Positions 1-12,062 of a stretch of DNA of 64,000 nt are shown here, piece after piece; within the stretch, counting starts at the first letter, position 1, and each line of letters opens with the position of its first letter. Both the position numbers and the translations under genes were made by a program. The notes below the pieces were generated by a model. That model ran no database searches, had not been told where the DNA came from, and worked only from the letters and a program-made list of their open reading frames with translations. The DNA is from Pisolithus tinctorius (lineage: Eukaryota; Basidiomycota; Agaricomycetes; Boletales; Pisolithaceae): NCBI GenBank assembly GCA_024663395.1, contig JANFAH010000037.1:1-64000 (forward strand). The letters run 5' to 3'.

Positions 1-2
1 AG

Positions 3-101
3 TGTGACCGCAAGACCTCGGAAACAATGAACATGATGTTGAAGGTGATGTACAAGATCATGGACGCAAGTCCCTTGCCATCCGGTTCTAAAGACACTTG
101 A
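3..101 (+). CDS. 3' end of an unrecognised gene (partial)
   Basis: An open frame runs in from the window edge and ends at a TGA at 99-101, giving about 32 C-terminal residues (ends ...PLPSGSKDT). It contains a Met/Lys-rich stretch reading like a short helix. I do not recognise the family. The frame converges on the SUMO gene, whose stop lies only about 220 bp away. A splice site inside the visible part cannot be excluded, so the exact exon start is unknown. Confidence 0.35.
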   Translation, partial: CDRKTSETMNMMLKVMYKIMDASPLPSGSKDT

Positions 102-318
102 GAAGTAAGTAGGACAGTTGTAAATCAGATCTCTTGCAGCTTATTGAGGCGCCGGCGTTGGGATGTAGGCACCGATCCCAAATTGTACACATTTCTTCTT
201 GCGAAGAAGTTGCAAAAGAACAAAGAACAGAGGGAACCACTTCGTCCAATGAAGGAGTTTGATTATTGGCACGGTGTCCAAAAAGCATATGTCAGGTACT
301 AAAAACACAAAAATACAA

Positions 319-1014
319 CTATTGGCAGCAACGATACTGATACACATGCAATCTTGATCCTCCGACCTCTGCAAATATTCGTTAGCGACCGAGAAAGATG
401 ATTTAGAATATTGAAAATCGTACGTTCTACCATAACGTCGATTGTGTCTGTTATGATAGGGGTCATTTCGGAGTCCCAAAATTCGAAAGAGATAACGCTC
501 TCACCGTTGTCTTCCATGTCCAGGCTGGCTGGCGTATCATCTTCGTTTATCCTGTTACCATCGTACAGGAAACTACACGGTTCGACATCAGTCCGACGCC
601 GAAGAAACCGAACACGAAACAAATGTAGAAGAGAAAAAGAAAGGAAATCTGGAGCACCGCATCCTCACAGATTGCCGATGTACGCTGATGGTATATCGTG
701 AAGGAAACAGCGAACTTACCGAATACTAGCCACATCCTTGCCTACTTTATTTGCATAGGCGCCTTGAAGTTTGCTCAGTTTCGTGTTACGCTTGATTTTG
801 AAGAAGACTTCGTCTCCCGTAGAGCTAACAACCTACAAATCGCATGAGAGAGAGTCCAAGGGAATGTCAAACGCACGCGATTTTTATGTAATGTAAGAGG
901 GGTGTGGCTTCACCAGAGTACACTCCGTACCTTCACGTTGATGGGGGAATTGTCACCCTCTGGCTTGACCTCTGATTGAGCTTGAGACTGAGTCGGGGGA
1001 ATATCTTCCGCCAT
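319..1014 (-). CDS. SMT3: Small ubiquitin-like modifier SUMO (Smt3/Pmt3)
   Basis: SUMO is conjugated to lysines of nuclear proteins by the E1/Ubc9 cascade. Five exons give 112 aa: 931-1014, 720-832, 505-572, 424-447, 319-368; lengths sum to 339 nt. Recognisable pieces are an acidic Pro/Gln-rich N-terminus (MAEDIPPTQSQ), the beta-grasp segment INVKVVSSTGDEVFFKIKR, the KLQGAYANKVGK helix, FLYDGNRINEDDTPASLDME and IDVMVEQVGG. The diglycine needed for conjugation is present and only appears when the last intron (369-423, ending ctaac...ttgcag) is removed. Family knowledge: the precursor is cut after GG by an Ulp protease. Here 12 residues follow GG, longer than in yeast. The last exon depends on one predicted splice. 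Confidence 0.93.
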
Positions 1015-1739
1015 GGTTGGTTTTACGTGGATCAGGGATAAAGACAGACGATTGGCGTGTTAGAAGGCAGCTCGGGGACAGAAAAACTGCTCAAGCTATT
1101 AGCAAAATAAGGCGACGGAGACGTTCTTCGATATCTGAAGCTGGGGTGTGGCGATGTTTGTGCTCGATTATGTAATCATAACTAGTGGCCAGGAAAGATG
1201 ATCACCTTTCTGGGCGGTGTATTCTGATGCCATCAGCGAGCGCCAATAACTCTAGATTGGAAGACTTGCAGAGGGGGCGAAGATAAACGACTAACGCAAG
1301 ACACACAGAGAACATTGGCAATAAAGGTCATGGCAAGTCGTAAATCGCGTAGGTGGTAAGGGGTAGGTAGAACAACAGTATAAACGGGTTAGTATGATTA
1401 GAAAAAAGGTATCGCACGCAGACGTCTCTGGGGTTGAATGAAATACGGATCCAGGTGATGGGTAGATTATAAAGGGGGTGCTGAATGCAGGATATGTGAA
1501 TGGTAATAACGGTACCAGTAGAAATGCAGGGTGTAGACACGTCTTGGGTGAACATGTGTAGGAATGAAAGAAGGGATGAAGAAAGATGTGCCTTGTAAAA
1601 TACGTGCTGATACGGTTCGATAGTGAACGCATAGCCCACCAACAACGATACAGATCAAGAAACATCAGCGGTGACCAGAGGGGAAAAAAACAGCCGAAGG
1701 ACATGTACAGAGCTGTCATCGATGAAGCCCGATGAAACC
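1015..1739. other. Intergenic stretch, no gene seen
   Basis: Holds the upstream region of SUMO (right side of its start at 1014) and the 3' flank of the large membrane-protein gene. A 142-codon minus-strand open frame exists (1291-1719) but its composition (many Tyr, Pro, Ser, Cys and no domain) and its position directly after the neighbouring stop suggest 3' UTR rather than a gene. Confidence 0.5.
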
Positions 1740-4700
1740 TCAGTCATATTCTTCAATTTGTGGCTTGTCCACCATGGTTTCTGGCCAGCTGGGTGCCTGG
1801 TCACTGATCACAGTACCTGCCAGTGTCGTCGGAGCCGTAACGAAAGACTGGGCTGCTGTGCTGATATCTGGTCGGCTCTCGCTTCTTCCGGCTGGAATTG
1901 CAATTCCACTCCTCTCCCCACTATGTTCTCGTGGGCCAGCGTCAGGGCGAGCAGTGAATGCCGAAGTCGTGGCTATTGATGGCGTAGAAGACGCTGGCGC
2001 AGTCGACTCGATGACAGTGGCCTGTGCATGGGCAAACGGATTGGCTGACCAAACGTATACTCTCCAGTGGCGCTCCGCGCGCTGCCCGAACCACTTCCGG
2101 CACTTCCGGAATGCGAACGAGAGTCCGAAATGTGTCCGGGATCTTCCTCAAGACGTGCCATCGAACTTGTCCGTGATCGTATGGCTTGCACGACATCGAG
2201 TGAGGACCGAGATGCAGCACTCAAGCTCTGAATGAGAGACTGCGTCCGTGACCGCACAGCCGAGCCCGCGCGCGAGCGTGATGACGCTGAACGGGACTGA
2301 GAATCCGATTGTGAAGAGTGCGAATTAGAACGTGAGTCACGGCGACCCCGTCTCCGTCGGCTGCTGATGTTGGATGACCTAGGGCTGCGGGGCATAACGC
2401 CGAGTAGACCAACACTGTCTTCGCCTTCTGCAGCCTCATGGGGACCTTCAGGTTCAGGTTGCTCCATCATTTGGGGTTCAGCTTCCTCTTCCTCTTCGTC
2501 ATCTTGGTCGTCATATTGCTCGCTCATGAAAGACTCGTAACCACTCCCCAAATTATCGGTGTTCTGACTGTCCGTGCGCAAGCGAGTGAGGACACGACCG
2601 GAGGATATAACAGGGGAAGGCGACGTAGGGTACGGGTACGACGTGGGCACCGTCCCAGCGCGAGCACGTCCTCTACCAGGTTGAGGGTGCCGTGGAGGCA
2701 TGGGTATCGGACTACCACTTGCGTGTCCGGAGGCTGGACTCGACATGACAGAACTGCCGACCCCGTGCGACATTGGGGATTCAGAAGATGTCTCTTGGTT
2801 ACCTGTTGAACGGGTAGACTGAGAATGCGAGGACCGTGTATTCGACGACGGCATCTCATCAGATTGCGGGGTGGAACGGGTTGCAGGGCCAGAGGACACG
2901 GATCCTCCGCGACCGTGAGGCCGACGGAACTGGAACGGATACCGAGACATGATCGGCTGACCAAGACTCGACAAAGAACCAGAGGTACGCGGCTGTGCGT
3001 CGCTGCCCTCCCCCACCTCACCTGGGTCTTCCTCTTCCTCCTCTTCCTCACCCTCCTCTTCCTCTGCATCCTCTTCGCTTTCCGCTTCATCATCATCGTC
3101 TACCTGTTCAGGAGTCGACTGCTGACGGCCGGCACTACTGGAAGTCGGTGAGCGGCGTTTCTCCTTTCTTGACCCTGGTGAAGGCGGGAAGGGAATCTGA
3201 TCCTTTGGCGAGGCTTGTGCTCCATAGCCTGTAAATGGATAAGGTAGCTTCATTAATGGTGCTGAAGGACCCGCAACTGGCCGCTCTGTCGACGACTTTC
3301 TGACGACCTTCGGAATGATGTCGGACAGTTCCGGTGGGGGCGTGGGGGCCATCCCAATTCCTCCTTTCTTTGGTTCAAAGAAGTCACCGGAGATTGGTGC
3401 ACGTCGTGCAGGTGTCGGGGCCGACGGCAAGCCAATAGCTGCCAGCACTTGCTCCACATCGAATGCTGGGGTGGTGGAGACGCCCAACACCCCTTCATCC
3501 CCGCCTTCTTCCTTCTTGGAAATATTCCACCGAGCAGACGGTTTCACGGTAAGACAGAAGTTGTACGCCTCTTGGATACGTAGCCTCGTACACATTCTCC
3601 AAACCCAGGGTAAGGCATCGCCATCGGAGACACTATCACTGATTGTTGACATGGTCTTTTCGTGTTCTTCCTCCTCCCATCGGTAACGCGGTCCACAGAT
3701 TCCTGCGCAGCCCTGGCCGCTCAGGATCCACAGGCCGGTCCTTAAGATAACTTTAAAGACTAACCAACAGACAAGTGCACGCAACATACCAGCTGATAAT
3801 CAAGACGAGGATACGCCAAGCTGTCCAAGCAGCGTTGGCGATAAGGACGCCGCGGGCGTAACTTGTCAGCGTTCCATCTGACGCGCGGAAGAAAGTCCTA
3901 TCTCGAGGACTGAAGCCAGCTTCGGCCATAGCGACATATTCGGGATTCGGGTACGAGAACACGAATAGCAAGGTAAGGACAAGACCAGCTCGTGGCAGGA
4001 GGAGTGCAACGGTAGGTAAGTTTTGGGAGTAGAACCAAAACGTTTCCGCAAGACCGTCGCGAAGACTGCCGTTTTCACCGAAAAAGGCAGAGAAACGAAT
4101 GTACTGCATGAAGCAGAAGTTGGTGTATGAGGTCATGCTGACGAAATTGAAACCGGACGAGGAAAGGTAAAGTGGGACGATAAGCGGACGCCCTGATGAA
4201 CTGTCTTGAAAATGGGGAACTCCAAGGCATCGAACTGCACTTACTGACACGCCAACGACGGTAGAAGGAATAGACGAGCTCATATAGCACAAAAACGACC
4301 ATAATCCAAACCAGCCAGCAAGCTATGTACGCTGCTGCGCCAAGGGCCCAATTCTTGCCAGAGCCTGACACGCCGGGTGCTACTGGATTTGGGTACTTCG
4401 CTACTCTGTGGGACTCCATCAGCAACGAGGGATGAACATGGAGGCATCACACTTACTGCAACAGCATATATACAACATTGAAGTCAAAAAATGTTTGAAG
4501 CGGCAAGTGGTAGAAAGCGAGGAGAGGAAGTAGATAGAAGTAAATCCGACCGAAGACAGATGGGTTCCGTAGAAGTTCCGGGTGGAGGCCGACGGAGCGA
4601 AACCTGGGACGAGGTATACGACCATGTGCATCAACGGCGGCAGATACGAGAGTTGGATCCAGCCCAGCAGTGGTGGCGCGAGACCAAACACGAGCTTGGC

Positions 4701-5072
4701 GGGGTTGCTCGCGCGTGCTCGATCTGCAGGCTCGCTGCGGTCCCGACCGGTCTGGGGGGCATCCTGAAGGCTTACTACACGAATTGAGCGTGGAGCAGGC
4801 TTGCGACCACCAGCAAAAGGCTCGGTAGGGGTCAACCCTGTTTCAGGCATTCCGATGGATGAGTGAAGCGTCGAACCGGGGTCTGGTGGGGGTGGCCTCG
4901 TGGGAAGCCAGGATGGGTAACCCTCTGACCCCTCCGACATCCTTGTGGGCTCGGGCGACGATGGATGTTCGAAAATATACCCGCGCTGGCCTGTCGGGGA
5001 GTACTCGCCCTGGGCAGAACCTCCGCCGCTCAACGGTGAACCGGAAGAAGAGCTGGGCTGCAATCGTGACAT
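1740..5072 (-). CDS. Multi-pass membrane protein with acidic/Ser-rich tail, unknown function
   Basis: Six exons (4648-5072, 4457-4603, 4245-4405, 3790-4192, 2050-3740, 1740-1972) sum to 3060 nt, 1019 aa. The N-terminal ~140 residues are Pro/Ser-rich and disordered. About six or seven hydrophobic segments follow (for example around APPLLGWIQLSF, IYFYLLPLLAFYHLPL, AAYIACWLVWIMVVFVLYEL, LVLTLLFVF, AWRILVLIISW). The last ~580 residues are cytosol-like: a Glu/Asp run (EEEEGEEEEEEED), an RRRRGRRDSRS basic run and long Ser/Arg stretches. Introns of 44-53 nt are each needed to keep frame; the last one (1973-2049) is the least certain. I know of no named family; similar fungal proteins are usually labelled only as membrane or proteophosphoglycan-like. 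The tail could scaffold kinases or SR-type partners, but this is speculation. Confidence 0.75.
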
Positions 5073-6965
5073 TTCGTTAATAAAAGGAAACTAGCATGCA
5101 AGAGAGTGGTAAATAAGCGGGCGCCGAAGACGTCAACGACGATGGTATCGCGTGAACGAAGATACGAATTTTTCGGTTTTCTCGTGGCGTCAAGGAGATA
5201 ACTGAGCGCCTCTCCACAACGACGAGGGCTGGTCAAGATAACAAGACAAAGGAAAAATCCGGAAGCGTGAGCCTCGTGTATCGCAATGAGCCAGCCTCGT
5301 GTTTTTCACTTCCTGACAGGCAGAAAGATTTTTGTGCGGGGGGAGGAGAAAAAAGAAAGCCGGCGCTCAGTCGCATCAAAACACGCGTCCGCCCTGAAAA
5401 ACCTCAACCACCTGGCTGCCAAATTAGGAAACAAGACTAGAATTCCATCCGCTTACCATAAGACGTTTTTCCACAGGATAAGGGGAGACGACAAGACGAG
5501 TACAGCTGCCTGAGCTAGTCGAAAAGAGCGGGGTGGGGGCAGAATAACAGCTCAGAGGAATCTTATCTTTCGTGCGACCATGGTTACTATTATCGTGAGT
5601 ACAGGCAACAAGAATCAAGGAAAGTACGTGTTTATTCTTCCTTCGAACTCTAAATAACTGACCACGCGGTCGGGCACCATCAAAGTATCAACGTAAAGGA
5701 CCCTTGTCGAGACCATATCAGTCCCGCGGGGCAATCTGGTTCCCCTTGCCGCCCCAACACCCCTTAGAACTAAATGTTCCGGAGAGCTCGGTGCGTCCCC
5801 CTGGCTGCATCCAAAGAAAAACGCGGGATACGAGGAGGAGGGAGTCCCGACTTTGCGGGTAAGTTACGCCATCCGCTCAACTTTTACTAAACACCCTTCT
5901 TTGCGATGCGCGGGGGGGAAGTTCGCCATATATCACGGCTGATCATGCACTACTACTCTTCTGAAACTTTGCGAGCCGAATTCGACGGCGATAACCCCCG
6001 ATCCACTACGAGATCACGCCTTGTCGGGATAATCACAAGACATTCTGTGCCTCTAATTAAAACAGCGGAATCAGAAAAACGATTGAGAAAACAATTAAAA
6101 ATCGGAATATTTCTCATACGCTCTCAAATTAGACCGCCGTCAACGAAACCGGTCATAGAGCGGGAGGTCCGTCGGTCGGGCGTCGGGAGAGATGAAAAAG
6201 GATTACAGATGCACAGAAAGCGGACCGCAGAAATGAACATTCCTTACCTCCCACGCGCACCGACTCCGCCATCTTACGACCACCGATCTCGACGAACCCG
6301 CTTCCCCTGGAGACCTACGAAACAAATATATTGCGGCCGGTATGAACTTCGACAGTGAATCAATCCCCGGTGGGACATATGTAGAACAATTTGAAGCCAG
6401 TTGACAGGAGGGCAAGCAGCTGGGATGTACAAGTACGGGCTAGTACATTTTGGAATAATTAACTCACCCCAAATATGCAGCTGCTAAGGGACGCTGTCGT
6501 CAGGCAAGAGGTGTTTCCACCTGTCTGAATGCATGCAGTCATGCAGAGCATGGGTTTCCGATTTCAAATTCAAGATAGCCTGGGAGCCGACTTGGATTGC
6601 AAGGTCGAGAGGGCACCCTGTCTATTGTGCTGAGTTCCTTTGTAGTCAAACTCAGGACTATCGTCAAGGATTCAGGTCGAACACAACTAGAAGGAGTGAA
6701 TGGAAGACAAAGGAAAAAGTCGTGTCAACCAAAATAGGGCAGACTCGATATATTGGTGCGGAAACATGGCGCAAGGCTGCAGGCGAGCGCATCCAGAGTA
6801 CGGTGAACCACGTGATATTACACATATTACGTAATCCAAACCTTCCAGCTGGCCAAGGCTGTTAGACGGAAGACAGTCATTCTCTCGACTTCCTGCGCCC
6901 AGGGGTATGTGTGATGGCCTCTAATTATTGATGTAAAGTTGAACCTGGAAATGGCCCTTGGGAAG
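5073..6965. other. Gene-poor stretch upstream of the HET cluster
   Basis: No open frame here shows domain character or a consistent exon series. It contains the upstream regions of the large membrane protein (left) and of HET copy 1 (right). An A/T-rich patch near 6050-6130 stands out. Short open frames at 5906-6358 and 6203-6415 overlap antisense and look like chance. Confidence 0.4.
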
Positions 6966-9610
6966 ATGAAGTTATTAAACGTAGAAGCTGTTCTCGACCA
7001 GGATAAGGGCATCACACACGCCAGGCCCGAAATCATAACGGAGCTCGATGATCAGACTACAAGATACGCCATACTTTCACATCGCTGGGGAGCCGAGGTC
7101 AGTTACGAAGAGATGATTGGGCTGATGAAGATGGAGGAACACGAGAGGGAAGAAATCAGGCAGCGCCAGGGCTATCGGAAGATCATTAAGAGTTGCGAGC
7201 AAGCCATGAAAGATGGCTACAAATGGCTGTGGAACGATACGTGTTGCATTGACAAGAGGAGCAGCTCAGAATTATCGGAGGCCATTAACTCGATATTTCG
7301 ATGGTACCGGAATGCTCAGGTGTGCTATACATACCTCCACGACCTTGACAGGCCAACCCTGCCTCCTAGATGACATCTTAGCAAATTCAGCCGCTCCAAT
7401 GGTTGGCCAGAGTGGTTCATACGGGGCTGGACACTCCAGGAACTCATCGCACCAAAACACCTTGAATTCTTCGACAAGGACTGGAGGTATATTAGCAACA
7501 AACGACGACTTGCACCCATGTTGGAGAGAATTACAAGAATTCTGCGTGAAGTTTTGAAAGACGGCATGGCCGCAAAACGTCTTAGTGTCGGCCAAATTAT
7601 GTCGTGGGCAGCCGACCGGAAGACGACGCGAGTAGAGGATCGAGCGTACTCGTTGTTGGGCTTGTTTGGCGTGAATATGCCGATGCTGTACGGGGAAGGG
7701 AAGAAAGCATTCCAAAGGCTACAGCTGGAAATCATTCGCGTATCGAACGATCACAGCATATTCGCATGGAAACCACGCTCGGAGACACGACCGGGCAGTG
7801 TCCTAGCAGACGATCCGAGTGACTTTTGGAATTGTAGTCGCGCCAGGAAGGTCGAATCTGACGAGTTCGCCAACAAACTAGTGAAGTACGTGGGCAATGT
7901 TCATCTGGGCAGCCCGCGGTCCATTTTCGGGACAACAGAGGGGCTCATCGGCGCAAACTTGCGGCACTGCGTGACACCGCCCTCAGCCATCAGCATTGCA
8001 CATTCTCTGTTAGCAACGCGGGCATCCAGGTGTGGTTACCAATCTTACCCTCTCGCGAGTCTCCGTGTCACTTCGAGGCTATATTGGCATGCACATACCC
8101 TGATGAAGGTCTGGTCACCATCGACTTGGTATCTTCTGGGTCCAGTTTTGAAAGGTCCTTCCGCATTACTCGTACCCGCAAGACGTATCCAGAGTTCAAG
8201 ATGCTCTATTTCGCTCATTACCAAGATGTTAATGAGATGCACCGTGATTTTGCACTCGATGATAGGAACACTTCACACTGTGGTTTCGCCCGCTGTGGCA
8301 CCTTCCCGCGCGAGTTCACGGGCGACTCTGTCACACTTACGTCCCTCACAGATGATCTCATAGTCATAGTCTATGCCAATGATGATACCAGATCTCGCTT
8401 TGCGGTTGGCCTTGGATACTACCTGGGCAAAGGATGGGTGCACGTCATTCACGATGAACCACTGCAACTAAAGATGAACTGGGCACCATGGTCTGATTTC
8501 GCCAAAGAGGCGTGTCAACGAATGTGGAATGTGCGTGCAGAACTTGCTCAGGCTATGCCCACGTACTCCGGAGCAGACAACAAAGAGCACCACTGCGACA
8601 CCTTCATCAAGCATGCCCACCTACCCCGGTCAATCTGGGACGCAAGGGTAGTATGGGGTAGGTGGGACACTGACAACTTTAATGTCATGGTTGATGTCGA
8701 GCAATGCCCTGGTTGTTGTAATGGCCCGTGTGAGTGGGTGGAAACATCTGTTGGTGCTTTCCGTGTTGTATGCATACGGATCTAACGATACATATTATCA
8801 TAGAACGATGGAGATGGTCTTGATATACCAGGGCTGATGAAAACAGTGTGTCACTCATATCAATTGGTACTGGACGGGTGGTCAGTACAGCTTGAAGAAT
8901 GCTCTAGTCAACAGACTACGGTGCGTCATGACATGCATCCTCATATTTGTCCTGAGGTCGATATAAACAGCTGGTGATTATGGCAGCTATTCCAATGATG
9001 ATTTTACACGTGATGGAAATATATTTGAGGATATGCAGGCAATTGGCATTGACTCTACAGATTTACCTTATCTCCCGGTGGCCCCTTGTGTGTCCAGCAT
9101 CGAGTACTGTTGGCCTACTTTACAGGATCGAGATGACATTGTCATGGCATATCATGATGAAAAAAAACACCTGGCTCTGCATCAACCGAAAGGCCTCTCT
9201 CTTCCCGCAACGATCATTTCGTGCTGCTATTGAAAGTTTTGTCTACTCGTCTTGCCGGAAAATGTTTGGTGACGTCAGTCGTACAATGCTCAGATGTCCA
9301 TTGGGGTTGATGATGAGGGAGAACGAAGGGATCTGGGAGGCGGTGAGCTTTCTGCGAACGATCGCGTCCTGCTCACCTTTTGACCTTGAGTGTTAGACTC
9401 GGTATCGGACAGCGTCAATCACTCAACAGAACCAATGACTTTCACTCCGTTATGCACGATCGCAAGTCCACAAGTTTGGCGAAGAGGACTAGCTTGTCTA
9501 GAGAGGAGGGAATGGCTCAAATGTATTCGGCAAGTCCAATGTGGATTACTTTGCGTGGTATTACTGATGTTCTGTTTGGGAGTGTAGGGAACACTTTTTC
9601 GCCCTGGTGA
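6966..9610 (+). pseudogene. HET-domain protein, copy 1 (disrupted)
   Basis: HET proteins act in fungal non-self recognition and trigger cell death. The N-terminal half shows the HET signature: YAILSHRWG (near 7060), the motif WLWNDTCCIDK, then NGWPEWFIRGWTLQELIAP and RAYSLLGLFGVNMPMLYGEG. Two lesions are visible. A TGA at 7371-7373 lies in frame with both sides of the domain, and one base is missing near 7933 relative to copy 2, shifting into the frame that continues through 8030-8785. Downstream, intron-separated segments carry a CPGCC motif and the QPKGLSLP segment. The second Asp-containing motif reads WNDTCC where copy 2 has WIDTCC. Alternative: an unusual intron could skip the TGA, but copy 2 has no intron there. 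Likely a recent pseudogene. Confidence 0.78.
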
Positions 9611-9769
9611 ATCTGGTAACTAATTATATTATGCTTAGGGTTTGTATGTGCTGATCACATTATTCGTAGCGAACTGAAGCTCGTCACAAGCCTGTGGTGC
9701 GTTAGGCAGCTATCCGAAACTAGTGGACACTCACCTACGATGGCAACAGAATAGACAGGAGAAAGACAC

Positions 9770-11215
9770 AGCTATCAAGTTCTTTTCAGCCATTTTCGGT
9801 CTCGAGTACCTGAGAAATTATGTGCGTACCATTTAGCCTTTGAATATCTCATCGGTTCGTGTTATGTTCACAAACTCAAAATGCAGGTCGGCGAGATAAC
9901 ATTCTTCAAAAGGCTCCCCTCGATGATGGAAACCGAGTTACGCAGTGAGGTTTCTATAGGCAACATGCAGGATCAGCCTGTCACACTAAGTACGTTCTTC
10001 CACAAACTTAGATGAAGCTTTAACAGATGGTCTGCTAGCACCCCAATCGACATTGTCGTTCGCCAGTTGGACAATGACACATAATGCATTCAAGGGCAGG
10101 CGCCAATCCGAGGCTGGGCAAGACCCGCGTCTCGAAGCAGTATTACCTCTTCTTCACAAGCAGTGCCAAGTTTTTGATGTACCAGGTGGTGCATTCCCTC
10201 CGAATGAGAAACAAAAAGTGGAGTGCGAAGTCAAGTCCATATCCCAAGTTCTAAGTGTTGGCGTCAGTGTTACCATCGACTAAATGAAACTCGGGCTGAC
10301 TTTAGTCACCAAAAGCTACTCAGACATATCAATGTTGCTTTCAGCGGTGCATACATTGCTGATGAAGACACGTGAGTGCCTTTTCCATCTGGAGTTTTTT
10401 CTCTTTCTATCATTCATTGTGTTCTGGTCCCAGACTACCAGCAAAGCATCCTGATTATGACAGGTTAGCACCATGCCTACTAACGTGTAGTAGTCCACCC
10501 TCTAACTATCATACGTGCAGGCTGACTAATACTTGCACCATAGTGGAAGAAATAAGGGTACTCCAAATGAAACTCAGTGCAACAGAGGATGATGATGAAC
10601 AACGAGCACTGGAGGAGGACATCACAGGAAAGGTATATGGACATTATCGAGTTGTTACCTTCTGAAGCTCATGGCCTGTTCATTACCAGATACTGTGGCT
10701 TTCTTGGTGTGGGATCTGCACAGAAGCGGAACAACTGTTACCAGAGGTATGCCAGCATTATCATCTCTATAGTTTTCATTTGACAGGGTTCAGGTTGCGA
10801 GTTATATCCGGCGGGAAGGAAATATGAAGGTAGGCATCACGACACACTTGCATGTCATTGTAACCGCCATCACCAGGGTTTACTGATGCTTCAGTTCCTC
10901 ATTATTGCTCGGAAAGAGTACGTAGAGCTGGACGATGATCAAGCCAACATGCGACGGTAGGCATTATTGTTCCGTGATATAAGCTACTGATCACACTCGA
11001 CACAGGATCATGCTCGATGCAGGAGCAGGCACCTCAAAACACCAATTATTGCTTGCTGCGAGGGCTGCAGAGCAAATCAAGTGGCCAGGTACAACTTGTT
11101 TTGAGAGATACCCCAGGTTCTCGATACTCAAGATACCATCCTTGCTGCAGATTCTCAAATACCTTCCCCATCAGTACTTTAGCAAGTGTGGGTATTGCCA
11201 GGTAGGTCCTTGACT
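9770..11215 (+). CDS. DnaJ X-domain-like protein, unit 1
   Basis: A series of short exons encodes, in order, FGLEYLRNY|VGEITFFKRLPSMMETEL, a segment ending WTMTHNAFKGRRQSEAGQ, DPRLEAVLPLLHKQCQ, TEDDDEQRALEEDITGK, ILWLSWCGICTEAEQLLPE and DAGAGTSKHQLLLAARAAEQ. The start (FG..YL..YVGEI) and the later LEEDV..KILWLCWRGI..EVDQLLPEVV pattern resemble the X domain found between J and C-terminal parts of fungal DnaJ proteins (Pfam DnaJ-X), from memory. No J domain (HPD motif) is visible nearby. Exon borders were not all resolved, so intactness is unproven. It may be a separate gene or the C-terminal part of the HET gene. Confidence 0.5.
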
Positions 11216-12062
11216 TTGTCGGATAAATTCAACCCGTCGATAATGATACCGGTGTAACTGTAGAGTTTACCGATATTTCTCTGACCCTGAGGTGCCCGAT
11301 CAACCTGTCGGTAAAGGGGTCGCGAAGTATTCCGTACTCTACTCACCAATGGTTGCTCGTCCTGTATCAGAATATTTTTTCTTCACATTTCCTTGATGTA
11401 CAGTCTCCTTGGAGTCAGAGCTGATAAAACAGTCCTTCAAAAGACTCGTGTTGATCACACCATCGGATGCTGGTCGAAAGCGGTCATCGTGCGAAGCGTA
11501 AGTGCCGACATACATGCCACTCGAGAAGAAACCTCTGTAAGTCTCTTTTACGAGACAATCCGGATGAGCAGGATAGCGGTCCGCCTCAAGGGCAATGACG
11601 AACATCAGCATACTAACCAGAGATTCGAATGCAGAAAGGCGCAGGAGTGTGCGTACACATAGCAGATTCATTTTAGGATAACTCCGTGGATATCTATTTT
11701 GGATTGGAGAATCCAAAGCGGCTGTAAGTGAGGAGTTTGCGTACTTTAGTGATCGATTCGGCGACTAGACTGTGCTGCAATACATAGAATATACGACGAT
11801 AGCCTCGGGAGAGGGGGGTTGCCCATGATTTTGATTTTGGCACTCCAATCATAGTCGTAAATTACATAAATTCTGTCCCGTTCCCGAATAGCCCTCCATG
11901 AGACCACGACAAAGGTATCAGGCCGTTGTCTTCCATTTGCTCTTCGCCCCACACTGGATGCTAGCTGCCTAAAGATTCACATTGTAGGCTCGGGACTTCT
12001 GGGGAGTATGTGCAGCGACTAGTAATTATCGATACTGAGCTTTACATTGACCTTCTAGTGAG
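11216..12062. other. Spacer between the two HET/DnaJ-X units
   Basis: No coding signal is supported. A 125-codon minus-strand open frame (11339-11716) has no recognisable domain and no splice partner. The right end carries the upstream region of HET copy 2. Confidence 0.4.

Noticed and set aside
1291..1719. 142-codon minus-strand open frame after the membrane-protein gene
   Set aside because: Biased composition, no domain, and position right behind the neighbour's stop codon fit 3' UTR.
2438..3151. Plus-strand open frames of over 100 codons opposite the membrane-protein tail
   Set aside because: They are mirror frames of the Glu- and Ser/Arg-rich tail; the minus-strand model is frame-consistent over six exons.
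5906..6358. 150-codon plus-strand frame as a gene
   Set aside because: No recognisable domain, no splice partners, and an antisense frame of similar quality overlaps it.
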